From Flavobacteriaceae bacterium (GTDB lineage: Bacteria; Bacteroidota; Bacteroidia; Flavobacteriales; Flavobacteriaceae), in assembly GCA_030590765.1 (NCBI GenBank), contig JAUVCP010000007.1, forward strand, positions 1 to 16,809: a stretch of 16,809 nt of DNA, read 5' to 3'. The notes beneath the pieces were generated by a model. It did not search any database and was not told where the DNA came from. It saw nothing but the letters and a program-made list of their open reading frames with translations. A program made the translations under genes and the position numbers. Shown piece by piece: positions 9,184 to 15,188 of the stretch; the first letter of the stretch is position 1; each line of letters begins with the position of its first letter.

Positions 9184-10056
9184 ATGAATAAAAACAAATT
9201 GCTTCCTTTTTTGATTGTTGTTTTTTTGGGAAGTGGAAATTTTGGATTATTTGCACAGAAGGATTCTATTGTGTCAAAACAGGATGTTTTTTATCATACT
9301 AAACCAATACAAATAGAAAATAACTTGTTATTATTTGACTCAACTCGCCAATATGAGGATATTTATCAAATTTTACTTCCAACACAATTCACAAAAAATT
9401 ACAATTATAAATACCTTACTTATGATCCTATTCGTGACCCAAGAAGGCTTGTTTATAATACAGGTTTATGTTTTGGAGCAAGTTTGTTAGATTTTGCTTT
9501 TTTATGGTCACTACCTGAAGAATCAACACAATGGGATAAAGAAAAAATACGAAAAGAAGGGCTTATCAAACAATGGAGTAATAATTTAGATGCCGGACCT
9601 GTATGGGATGAAGACGGATTCTTTTTTAATTGGATCACCCATCCATGGGCAGGAGCAGTATACTATATGAATGCCAGAGGAAGTGGATTTAAAAGGTGGG
9701 AATCCTTTGTTTATTCTACTTTAATGTCTACGCTTTTTTGGGAGTATGGAGTCGAAAGTTTTATTGAAATTCCATCCTGGCAGGATTTGATCATTACACC
9801 CATTATAGGTTCCTTTATAGGAGAAGTCTTTTTTATATGGAAAGGGAAAATTATACGAAACGAAAGACATGTCTTAAATTCTTATTTCTTAGGGAGAATT
9901 ACTCTTTTTGTGATGGATCCGTTTAATGAACTTTTAGATATTTTTGGTTATAAAACCAAAAATAAAAAACAAACATACACAGCCATTGTACCTATTAGTT
10001 ATGATTATCATTCAAAAAAACCTATTTTAGGAATACAGGTTGTCCATCATTTTTAA
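9184..10056 (+). CDS. DUF3943 family protein, exported
   Basis: A 290-residue protein of unknown function. A signal peptide (about 1-25, ending GLFAQ) sends it to the periplasm or outer membrane. The conserved block matches my recollection of DUF3943: NWITHPWAGAVYYMNARGSG (149-168), then WESFVYSTLMSTLFWEYGVES and EIPSWQDLIITPIIGSFIGE (195-214). Several short hydrophobic stretches are present and the C-terminus ends in Phe (QVVHHF), which would fit an outer-membrane beta-barrel or membrane-associated protein, but this is only suggestive. It lies 121 bases after the response regulator under a promoter with the same dyad operator, so it is probably the main protein output of the two-component system. 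A minus-strand small RNA is predicted just past its 3' end. No catalytic motif was recognised. Confidence 0.85.
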   Translation: MNKNKLLPFLIVVFLGSGNFGLFAQKDSIVSKQDVFYHTKPIQIENNLLLFDSTRQYEDIYQILLPTQFTKNYNYKYLTYDPIRDPRRLVYNTGLCFGASLLDFAFLWSLPEESTQWDKEKIRKEGLIKQWSNNLDAGPVWDEDGFFFNWITHPWAGAVYYMNARGSGFKRWESFVYSTLMSTLFWEYGVESFIEIPSWQDLIITPIIGSFIGEVFFIWKGKIIRNERHVLNSYFLGRITLFVMDPFNELLDIFGYKTKNKKQTYTAIVPISYDYHSKKPILGIQVVHHF

Positions 10057-10118
10057 ATACCTTTCAAAATATTAATTTGATCTTTGAAACTTCAAAAATA
10101 ACCTCTAAATGATATTAC

Positions 10119-10161
10119 AAAAAAAACTACATTCATTTGAGGGAATATCATGAATGTAGTT
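10119..10161 (-). terminator. Intrinsic terminator on the minus strand
   Basis: On the minus strand AACTACATTCAT (10161-10150) pairs perfectly with ATGAATGTAGTT (10136-10125) around a 13-base loop. A run of eight T follows the last G of the stem (10126-10119). On the plus strand the hairpin is followed by GGAAAG rather than a T run, so orientation is minus, although it might weakly stop the DUF3943 transcript as well. Confidence 0.75.
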
Positions 10162-10184
10162 GGAAAGTTTCTTTAATATTATGA
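10119..10184 (-). ncRNA. Predicted small RNA (~66 nt) driven by operator copy 3
   Basis: A minus-strand promoter (10220-10190) and a perfect-stem intrinsic terminator (10161-10119) delimit a transcript of about 66 nt with no convincing open reading frame. The predicted 5' part contains a short AAAG/CTTT hairpin (10174-10164). The 3' part is the terminator hairpin, whose 13-base loop holds the pyrimidine-rich TTCCCTC. It lies wholly in the gap between the DUF3943 gene (ends 10056) and sodA, and could overlap the 3' untranslated region of the convergent DUF3943 mRNA. Its promoter has the same operator and spacing as those of the response regulator and DUF3943, so it is expected to be co-regulated. 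Existence is inferred from sequence signals only. Confidence 0.55.
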
Positions 10185-10189
10185 TACTC

Positions 10190-10220
10190 TAAAGTTAAAG
10201 CAAACTACATTATTCAACAA
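10190..10220 (-). promoter_or_regulatory. Predicted minus-strand promoter of the small RNA, overlapping operator copy 3
   Basis: Reading the minus strand, TTG at 10220-10218 overlaps the dyad edge and TAACTTTA lies at 10197-10190 (seven of eight matches to TAnnTTTG), with exactly 20 bases between them. This matches the spacing at operator copies 1 and 2. The start point would be near 10184. Confidence 0.55.
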
Positions 10221-10237
10221 TGACCTATTTATGTCAT
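10220..10237 (-). promoter_or_regulatory. Predicted operator, copy 3 (ATGAC-N8-GTCAT)
   Basis: A perfect five-base dyad with an 8-base spacer. Read on the minus strand it has the same A-tract before it and TG after it as copies 1 and 2. Because the A-tract and TG give it polarity, the orientation is minus, away from sodA, whose start is about 150 bases to the right. Confidence 0.65.
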
Positions 10238-10341
10238 TTTTTTGTCTTTGGCAGATTTAATTTTAGATCAATCATAAGGTATAGTGATTCTATCATAAAT
10301 TATTTTTATAAAGAGCCCAGAGAACTTAGGTAAGATATCTG

Positions 10342-10349
10342 TAACTTTA
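10342..10349 (+). promoter_or_regulatory. Possible -7 element of the sodA promoter
   Basis: TAACTTTA matches TAnnTTTG at seven of eight positions and lies 38 bases before the sodA start. No convincing TTG was found at the expected distance upstream, so this is a weak call. The rest of 10238-10341 shows no feature I can name. Confidence 0.3.
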
Positions 10350-10386
10350 GTAACAAATAAGTATTAACTACTAAAATCAAATAATT

Positions 10387-10995
10387 ATGTCATTTCAATT
10401 ACCAAAATTACCCTATGCCTACGATGCGCTTGAGCCTCATATTGATGCCAGAACCATGGAAATTCATCATTCAAAACACCATGCAGGTTATACCAATAAT
10501 TTAAACAATGCGATTGATGGAACAGGTCTTGATGACAAAACTATTAAAGAGATCTTAAACAATCTGGATATGACCAATGCTGCGGTTAGAAATAACGGAG
10601 GAGGTTTTTATAACCATGATCTTTTTTGGAAAATTATGTCGCCTAATGGAGGTGGTGAACCAATAGGAGAAGTTGCGACCTCCATTAATGATGCTTTTGG
10701 ATCATATGAATCATTTAAAGATGTTTTTTTAAAAGCTGCTGCAACACGTTTTGGTTCAGGATGGGCATGGCTTTGCGTTCATAAAGGAGGCAAGGTGGGA
10801 GTTTGCTCAACTCCAAATCAAGATAATCCTTTAATGCCTGGCGTAGATTGTGGCGGAACTCCAATTCTTGCCATAGATGTTTGGGAACATGCTTATTATT
10901 TAAATTACCAAAATCGTCGTCCGGATTATATCAATGCTTTTTTTAATGTAATCAACTGGGAGGAAGTTTCAAAACGGTTTGAATCTGGTAAATAA
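10387..10995 (+). CDS. sodA: Superoxide dismutase, Mn-type of the Fe/Mn family
   Basis: Cytoplasmic enzyme dismutating superoxide to oxygen and hydrogen peroxide. The 202-residue length is normal and there is no signal peptide. Metal ligands are His27 (MEIHHSKHH), His77 (YNHDLFW), Asp164 and His168 (DVWEHAYYL). The Mn form is favoured over Fe because the outer-sphere Gln is supplied from the C-terminal domain (Gln145 in NQDNPLM) while the NNGGG block (69-73) has Gly where Fe enzymes carry the Gln; a cambialistic enzyme cannot be excluded. The gene appears monocistronic, with long gaps on both sides. Operator copy 3 of the two-component system lies about 150 bases upstream but points the other way, so control of sodA by it is not implied. 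Confidence 0.96.
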   Translation: MSFQLPKLPYAYDALEPHIDARTMEIHHSKHHAGYTNNLNNAIDGTGLDDKTIKEILNNLDMTNAAVRNNGGGFYNHDLFWKIMSPNGGGEPIGEVATSINDAFGSYESFKDVFLKAAATRFGSGWAWLCVHKGGKVGVCSTPNQDNPLMPGVDCGGTPILAIDVWEHAYYLNYQNRRPDYINAFFNVINWEEVSKRFESGK

Positions 10996-11001
10996 TAGGC
11001 T

Positions 11002-11039
11002 TTAGTTACTTCCTTATATCAATAAAATTTCGTAACTAA
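11002..11039 (+). terminator. Possible weak terminator or hairpin after sodA
   Basis: TTAGTTAC (11002-11009) pairs perfectly with GTAACTAA (11032-11039) across a 22-base loop, seven bases after the sodA stop. There is no strong T run after it, so termination activity is doubtful. Confidence 0.3.
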
Positions 11040-11123
11040 TTTAGTGTTCTCTAAAAGGCTTTAAGGATGACCTTTATTAAACCTTTACCCATTAAAATAA
11101 CCAATATAATCATCCTTTGAGAA

Positions 11124-11202
11124 TCTTTGTGTCTTCTTTGCGATTCTTTGTGAAATAGCTATTACGCAAAGTTGCACAGAGAAGCACAGAGTTACACAAA
11201 GA
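11124..11202. repeat. Imperfect inverted repeat built from CTTTGYG / CRCARAG units
   Basis: Three units of the type CTTTGYG (11125-11152) are followed, after the central palindrome AATAGCTATT (11154-11163), by four complementary units: CGCAAAG, CACAGAG twice, then CACAAAG (11165-11201). Units are spaced 10-11 bases, giving a long imperfect hairpin. Similar CTTTGYG-rich intergenic palindromes are, as I recall, scattered in flavobacterial genomes. The rest of the 326-base gap between sodA and the next gene shows no coding signal. Confidence 0.65.
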
Positions 11203-11272
11203 AAACTAAAAAGATTGTTAAACCAAATGATAATTTGATCAATGGTGATACTGATTAGTAACAAAAAATATA

Positions 11273-11280
11273 TACTTTTG
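11273..11280 (+). promoter_or_regulatory. Predicted -7 element of the EamA transporter promoter
   Basis: TACTTTTG is a perfect match to TAnnTTTG and lies 41 bases before the TTG start codon. No TTG was found at the usual upstream distance. The element directly abuts a terminator-like hairpin. Confidence 0.4.
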
Positions 11281-11305
11281 AAACCACGAAAAATCGTGGT
11301 TTTTT
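11281..11305 (+). terminator. Terminator-like hairpin directly downstream of a -7 element
   Basis: AAACCACGA (11281-11289) pairs perfectly with TCGTGGTTT (11294-11302) around an AAAA loop and runs into a T-rich stretch. A transcript starting from the adjacent promoter would begin near 11286 and lack part of the left arm, so the hairpin most likely blocks readthrough from the left and insulates the EamA gene. Confidence 0.65.
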
Positions 11306-11321
11306 ATTTAATTAATTTACT

Positions 11322-12215
11322 TTGAGCGCAAGAAATATCGCATTTTTACTCGCTTTCTTAGCAGCACTCATCTATGGGGTAAGTTTTACTATTGCCAAAG
11401 ATGTAATGCCACATTATATCAAACCATTCGGATTTATTCTAATTCGGGTTTTTGGAGCAACTGTTCTTTTTTGGATTGCAGGGATGTTTGTAAAAAAAGA
11501 AAAAATTGTTGTCAATGATTTTCTACGAATATTTTTAGCTTCCATTTTTGGAATAGCATTAAACATGCTTGCTTTTTTTAAGGGGTTAAGTATGACCAGC
11601 CCAATCAATGCATCCGTAATTATGGTTACAAGTCCGATTATTGTATTATCCTTTGCTACGGTTTTTTTAAATGAAAAAGCAACTAAAAAAAAGCTCTCAG
11701 GTATTTTTATAGGGATGGCAGGTGCTGCTTTACTAATTTTATACGGACAAACTTTTCATTTAGGAGATAGTGAAGTTTTAGGTAATTTTTTGGTAATGGT
11801 CAATGCTACATCTTATGCTTTATATTTGATCTTGATCAAAAATCTTTCTAAAAAATACCACCCCTTAACCTTTGCAAAATGGTTGTATTTATTTGGGTTT
11901 ATTTTGATTATCCCTTTTGGACTACAAGAATTCAAGGAGATTGACTGGTCAAATATACCTCAAAGTACATTTTATAGTATTGCATTTATTATTGTATTTA
12001 CTACTTTTTTAACCTATTTGTTTAATCTATTGGCAATACGAAAATTAAAACCTACAACACTTAGTATTTTTATTTATTTACAGCCAGTAATAGCCAGCAC
12101 TTATGCCTTAATTGTTGGTAGTGATACTCTAAATTTCATAAAGATCATGGCAACAATACTTATTTTTATTGGTGTGTTTTTAGTAACCAGAAAACCAAAA
12201 GAAGAATCAACTTGA
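11322..12215 (+). CDS. EamA/DMT-superfamily transporter
   Basis: Inner-membrane protein of 297 residues with about ten hydrophobic helices and two EamA repeats (roughly 6-141 and 153-290), typical of the drug/metabolite transporter superfamily. The substrate cannot be predicted. The start is TTG: the frame opens after a TAA at 11313-11315, the first ATG is codon 29, inside the first repeat, and beginning at TTG gives a complete first helix (IAFLLAFLAALIYGVSFTIA). The C-terminus is charged (RKPKEEST), as expected for a cytoplasmic tail. The gene is flanked by its own -7 element and a terminator-like hairpin upstream, and by a new promoter before yicC downstream, so it is probably monocistronic. 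Confidence 0.9.
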   Translation: MSARNIAFLLAFLAALIYGVSFTIAKDVMPHYIKPFGFILIRVFGATVLFWIAGMFVKKEKIVVNDFLRIFLASIFGIALNMLAFFKGLSMTSPINASVIMVTSPIIVLSFATVFLNEKATKKKLSGIFIGMAGAALLILYGQTFHLGDSEVLGNFLVMVNATSYALYLILIKNLSKKYHPLTFAKWLYLFGFILIIPFGLQEFKEIDWSNIPQSTFYSIAFIIVFTTFLTYLFNLLAIRKLKPTTLSIFIYLQPVIASTYALIVGSDTLNFIKIMATILIFIGVFLVTRKPKEEST

Positions 12216-12241
12216 TGTCATTTTTCAATAAGTATTTTGAA

Positions 12242-12273
12242 TTGCACAATCGATGAAGAAATGATTAACTTAG
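12242..12273 (+). promoter_or_regulatory. Possible promoter of the yicC-gmk transcript
   Basis: TTG at 12242-12244 and TAACTTAG at 12266-12273 (six of eight matches to TAnnTTTG) are separated by 21 bases. The ATG of yicC follows 19 bases later. Confidence 0.35.
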
Positions 12274-12292
12274 CACACTTTTAAAATTTATT

Positions 12293-13144
12293 ATGATAAA
12301 ATCAATGACAGGATATGGCAAAACGATCCTTCAATTGCCAGCAAAAAAAATCACTATTGAAATTAAATCTTTAAACAGCAAAAATATAGATCTGAATACT
12401 CGTTTTCCTGCTATTTACAGAGAGAAAGAAATCTTTATCAGAAGAAAACTTGCAAAACAATTAACAAGAGGAAAAATTGATATTTCTTTTTATATAGAAT
12501 CCACCGGAGAAGAATCAACATCGAAAATTAATAAAGGTATCATTTCTAATTATATGCAACAATTAAAAGATATTGATCCTGATGCAGATCACTTATCCAT
12601 TGTTATGCGTTTGCCGGATGTATTAAAAACAGAAAGAGAGGAGCTTGATGATGCAGAATGGATGGAAATTGAAAAAGGCATTGATGAAACGATCGATCTG
12701 TTGGAAGAGTTTAGAAAAGACGAGGGAGAAGTTTTGAAAAAAGATTTTGTTTTAAGAATTAATTCTATAAGAGAAAATCTGGAAGGAGTAATTCATTTAG
12801 ATAAAGACCGACTTGAAGCCGTTAGAATAAAACTTTTAAAAGCTATTAATGAACTAGAAGTAACTGTTGATGAAAATCGTTTTGAACAAGAGCTGATCTA
12901 CTACCTTGAAAAACTGGATATTACCGAAGAAAAAGTAAGACTGGTCAATCATTTGGATTATTTTATAAAAGAACTTGATGGTACTGTTTCTAATGGGAAA
13001 AAACTGGCATTTATTTCTCAGGAAATTGGAAGAGAAGTAAATACGATTGGTTCAAAAGCCAATTTTGCACCTATGCAAAAACTGGTGGTTCAAATGAAAG
13101 ATGATCTTGAAAAAATTAAAGAACAGCTTTTAAACGTATTGTAG
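12293..13144 (+). CDS. yicC: YicC family protein, putative endoribonuclease
   Basis: A 283-residue soluble protein of the YicC/YloC family. The N-terminus IKSMTGYGK and the C-terminal DUF1732 block (about 200-283, with FISQEIGREVNTIGSKAN and MKDDLEKIKEQLLNVL) are diagnostic. The middle (about 100-200) is acidic, helical and coiled-coil-like. The E. coli member has been reported to act as an endoribonuclease; the role in flavobacteria is not established. The gene ends two bases before gmk, and this yicC-gmk pairing is widespread in bacteria, implying one transcript. Confidence 0.93.
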   Translation: MIKSMTGYGKTILQLPAKKITIEIKSLNSKNIDLNTRFPAIYREKEIFIRRKLAKQLTRGKIDISFYIESTGEESTSKINKGIISNYMQQLKDIDPDADHLSIVMRLPDVLKTEREELDDAEWMEIEKGIDETIDLLEEFRKDEGEVLKKDFVLRINSIRENLEGVIHLDKDRLEAVRIKLLKAINELEVTVDENRFEQELIYYLEKLDITEEKVRLVNHLDYFIKELDGTVSNGKKLAFISQEIGREVNTIGSKANFAPMQKLVVQMKDDLEKIKEQLLNVL

Positions 13145-13146
13145 TA

Positions 13147-13734
13147 ATGGAGAAAAAATCTGGTAAACTATTTGTTTTTTCAGCACCTTCCGGATCGGGA
13201 AAAACAACTATTGTTCATCATTTGCTAAATCAAGAAGAATTGAATCTAGATTTTTCAATATCGGCAACATCAAGACCGCAACGAGGAAAAGAAATTGACG
13301 GAAAAGATTACCATTTTATCAGTCCGCAGCAATTTGAGGTGTTTATAAAAAATGATGATTTTGTGGAATGGGAAGAAGTTTATCAAGATAATTTTTACGG
13401 TACATTAAAATCTGAAATTGAAAGAATCTGGCAACAGGGCAAACATGTAATTTTTGATATTGATGTAGTGGGTGGTTTAAGAATTAAAAAGAAATTCCCA
13501 AATAAAACGCTGGCAATATTCGTGCAACCACCTTCTATTGAGGAAATGGAAAAAAGATTGAGAAACAGAAATACAGATACTGAAGAAAAAATACAAGAAC
13601 GTGTTACAAAAGCAGAAAGAGAATTGAAATTTGCAAAAGATTTTGATGTTGTTTTAATAAATGATAATCTGGAAACTGCCAAAAAAGAAGCGTTTAAATT
13701 AGTATCTGATTTTATAGAAAACAAAAATGATTGA
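13147..13734 (+). CDS. gmk: Guanylate kinase
   Basis: Cytoplasmic nucleotide kinase converting GMP and ATP to GDP and ADP. The 195-residue length is standard. The Walker A loop is APSGSGKTT (13-21). The GMP-binding region includes SATSRPQRGKEIDGKDYHF (39-57) and the segment FVEWEEVYQDNFYGT (72-86). FDIDVVGG (103-110) and a lid with RLRNRNTDTEEKIQERV (137-153) follow. It starts two bases after the yicC stop codon and is presumably translated from the same mRNA. Confidence 0.97.
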   Translation: MEKKSGKLFVFSAPSGSGKTTIVHHLLNQEELNLDFSISATSRPQRGKEIDGKDYHFISPQQFEVFIKNDDFVEWEEVYQDNFYGTLKSEIERIWQQGKHVIFDIDVVGGLRIKKKFPNKTLAIFVQPPSIEEMEKRLRNRNTDTEEKIQERVTKAERELKFAKDFDVVLINDNLETAKKEAFKLVSDFIENKND

Positions 13735-13743
13735 ATAGTAATT

Positions 13744-13751
13744 TATATTTG
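13744..13751 (+). promoter_or_regulatory. Predicted -7 element upstream of nadD
   Basis: TATATTTG is a perfect match to TAnnTTTG and lies 42 bases before the nadD start. It suggests that nadD can be transcribed separately from yicC-gmk. No well-spaced -33 element was found. Confidence 0.4.
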
Positions 13752-13793
13752 CTCTAAAAGTTGAAATAAATTTTTACTTTAAACTTTAATTTA

Positions 13794-14372
13794 ATGAATA
13801 TTGGGCTTTACTTTGGAACTTTTAATCCTATTCATGTGGGGCATATGATCATTGCAAATCATATGGCAGAATTTTCTGATCTGGATGAAGTATGGTTTGT
13901 AGTTACACCACATAATCCTTTTAAAAAGAAAAGTACTTTACTGGCAGATAACCATCGTTTTCAAATGGTGAGAATTGCAACTGAAGATTATCCAAAATTA
14001 AAACCTTCTAACGTTGAATTTAACTTACCACAACCAAATTATACGGTAAATACACTTGCCCATTTGTATGAAAAATACCCGCAACATCATTTTTCTTTGA
14101 TCATGGGAGAAGACAATCTGCAATCCTTTCACAAATGGAAAAATTATAAAACGATCCTTAAAAATCATCAACTTTATGTGTATCCAAGGGTTTATGAAAA
14201 TCACAATAAATCTAAGTTTCACGATTATCTAAAAGTGCAGTTTGTCAATGCTCCTATCGTAGAAATATCTTCCACATTTATTAGAAAATGCATAAAGGAT
14301 AGGAAAAATGTAACACCATTGCTACCAAAATCAGTTTGGATATATTTAGATGAAATGAATTTTTATAAATAA
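13794..14372 (+). CDS. nadD: Nicotinate-nucleotide adenylyltransferase
   Basis: Cytoplasmic NAD-biosynthesis enzyme joining nicotinate mononucleotide and ATP to deamido-NAD. The 192-residue protein starts with the nucleotidyltransferase signature GTFNPIHVGH (8-17; HxGH at His14-His17). MGEDNLQSFHKWKNY (104-118) is the NadD family block around the nicotinate site, and ISSTFIRK (158-165) is the second ATP-binding motif. All expected residues are present. It lies 59 bases after gmk with a -7 element in the gap. Confidence 0.96.
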   Translation: MNIGLYFGTFNPIHVGHMIIANHMAEFSDLDEVWFVVTPHNPFKKKSTLLADNHRFQMVRIATEDYPKLKPSNVEFNLPQPNYTVNTLAHLYEKYPQHHFSLIMGEDNLQSFHKWKNYKTILKNHQLYVYPRVYENHNKSKFHDYLKVQFVNAPIVEISSTFIRKCIKDRKNVTPLLPKSVWIYLDEMNFYK

Positions 14373-14403
14373 ATTTGTTGTTCTATTTTATTTTAAATTC
14401 ACT

Positions 14404-15099
14404 ATGAAAACTCAATTTAATACTCTACTACTTTTTATTCTTACTGTTTCCACAATTTATGCCCAAAATAATAACACTTCAAAATGGTCTTTACAGTTAA
14501 ATGCAACAAATATTTTAATCAATGAAAGTGATCCTATTGAAGGAGGTGATTTGGTAATGGGTAATGCATTTGGATTTGAAATTGGTGTAAAATATTTCTT
14601 CACTAAAAATATTTCAACTAATTTTTCTTTAGGATACTCAAATCATGAAACAAAAATACAATACTCTGATTTTGAACAACACAGGTATCCTATTGGGGAT
14701 GTTATAATGGTTCCATTAAATTTAAGTTTTCAATACTATTTTATTTTAAACGATTTCCGACCTTACGTTGGAGTAGGAATAAACTATACACACTTTTACG
14801 TAAAAGAAGAAGAGCTTATAGGGGGAGTGAATGGTGCTGAATTTGATAGTACATTAGGTTTTGCTTTACAGGGAGGTGTAATTTATGATATCAATAAAAA
14901 ATGGTTTGTTAATTTTGATATCAAACAAATGTTCATTTCTACTGATATGACAACTTATCACGGCTGGTGTGGAACTCCTGCAAAATCTACATATACTAAA
15001 GTGGCAGTTCCTTGTCCTGATTATAATGTGGAGGATGTAGTAAATAAAGTAGACTTAAATCCTTTATCCTTCGGATTGGGAATTGGTTATAAGTTCTAG
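14404..15099 (+). CDS. OmpW-like outer-membrane beta-barrel protein
   Basis: An exported protein of 231 residues with a signal peptide (about 1-21, ending TIYAQ). The rest alternates polar and hydrophobic residues as in a small beta-barrel and ends in Phe (FGLGIGYKF). Family clues for OmpW: VPLNLSFQYYF followed by RPYVGVGINYTHF (about 100-131), FNIDIKQMFIST-like residues near 175, and the closing VDLNPLSFGLGIGYKF. OmpW proteins form narrow hydrophobic channels, but the ligand here is unknown. The gene lies 31 bases after nadD on the same strand and may share its transcript, although the functions appear unrelated. Confidence 0.75.
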   Translation: MKTQFNTLLLFILTVSTIYAQNNNTSKWSLQLNATNILINESDPIEGGDLVMGNAFGFEIGVKYFFTKNISTNFSLGYSNHETKIQYSDFEQHRYPIGDVIMVPLNLSFQYYFILNDFRPYVGVGINYTHFYVKEEELIGGVNGAEFDSTLGFALQGGVIYDINKKWFVNFDIKQMFISTDMTTYHGWCGTPAKSTYTKVAVPCPDYNVEDVVNKVDLNPLSFGLGIGYKF

Positions 15100-15160
15100 T
15101 AAAACAAAACCAATCTTAACTATTCTCATTTAATCAAATATGCTAAGGTCAAAAAAAATG

Positions 15161-15168
15161 TATCTTTG
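15161..15168 (+). promoter_or_regulatory. Predicted -7 element of the M23 peptidase gene
   Basis: TATCTTTG is a perfect match to TAnnTTTG, 20 bases before the ATG, preceded by an A-tract. No TTG was seen at the usual upstream distance. Confidence 0.4.
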
Positions 15169-15188
15169 CCTTTGTATTTGATCAAACA

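Noticed and set aside
10095..10154. A short minus-strand reading frame (19 codons, ATG at about 10154) overlapping the predicted sRNA
   Set aside because: It reads through the terminator hairpin and T run and shows no recognisable protein sequence; a non-coding RNA is the simpler reading.
10201..10209. An alternative minus-strand -7 element TAGTTTG
   Set aside because: It has one base too few between TA and TTTG and does not keep the spacing shared by the other two operator promoters, whereas TAACTTTA at 10197-10190 does.
10220..10386. Control of sodA by operator copy 3
   Set aside because: The polarity of the A-tract and TG and the well-spaced -33/-7 pair place the promoter on the minus strand, and the site is about 120 bases upstream of the likely sodA -7 element.
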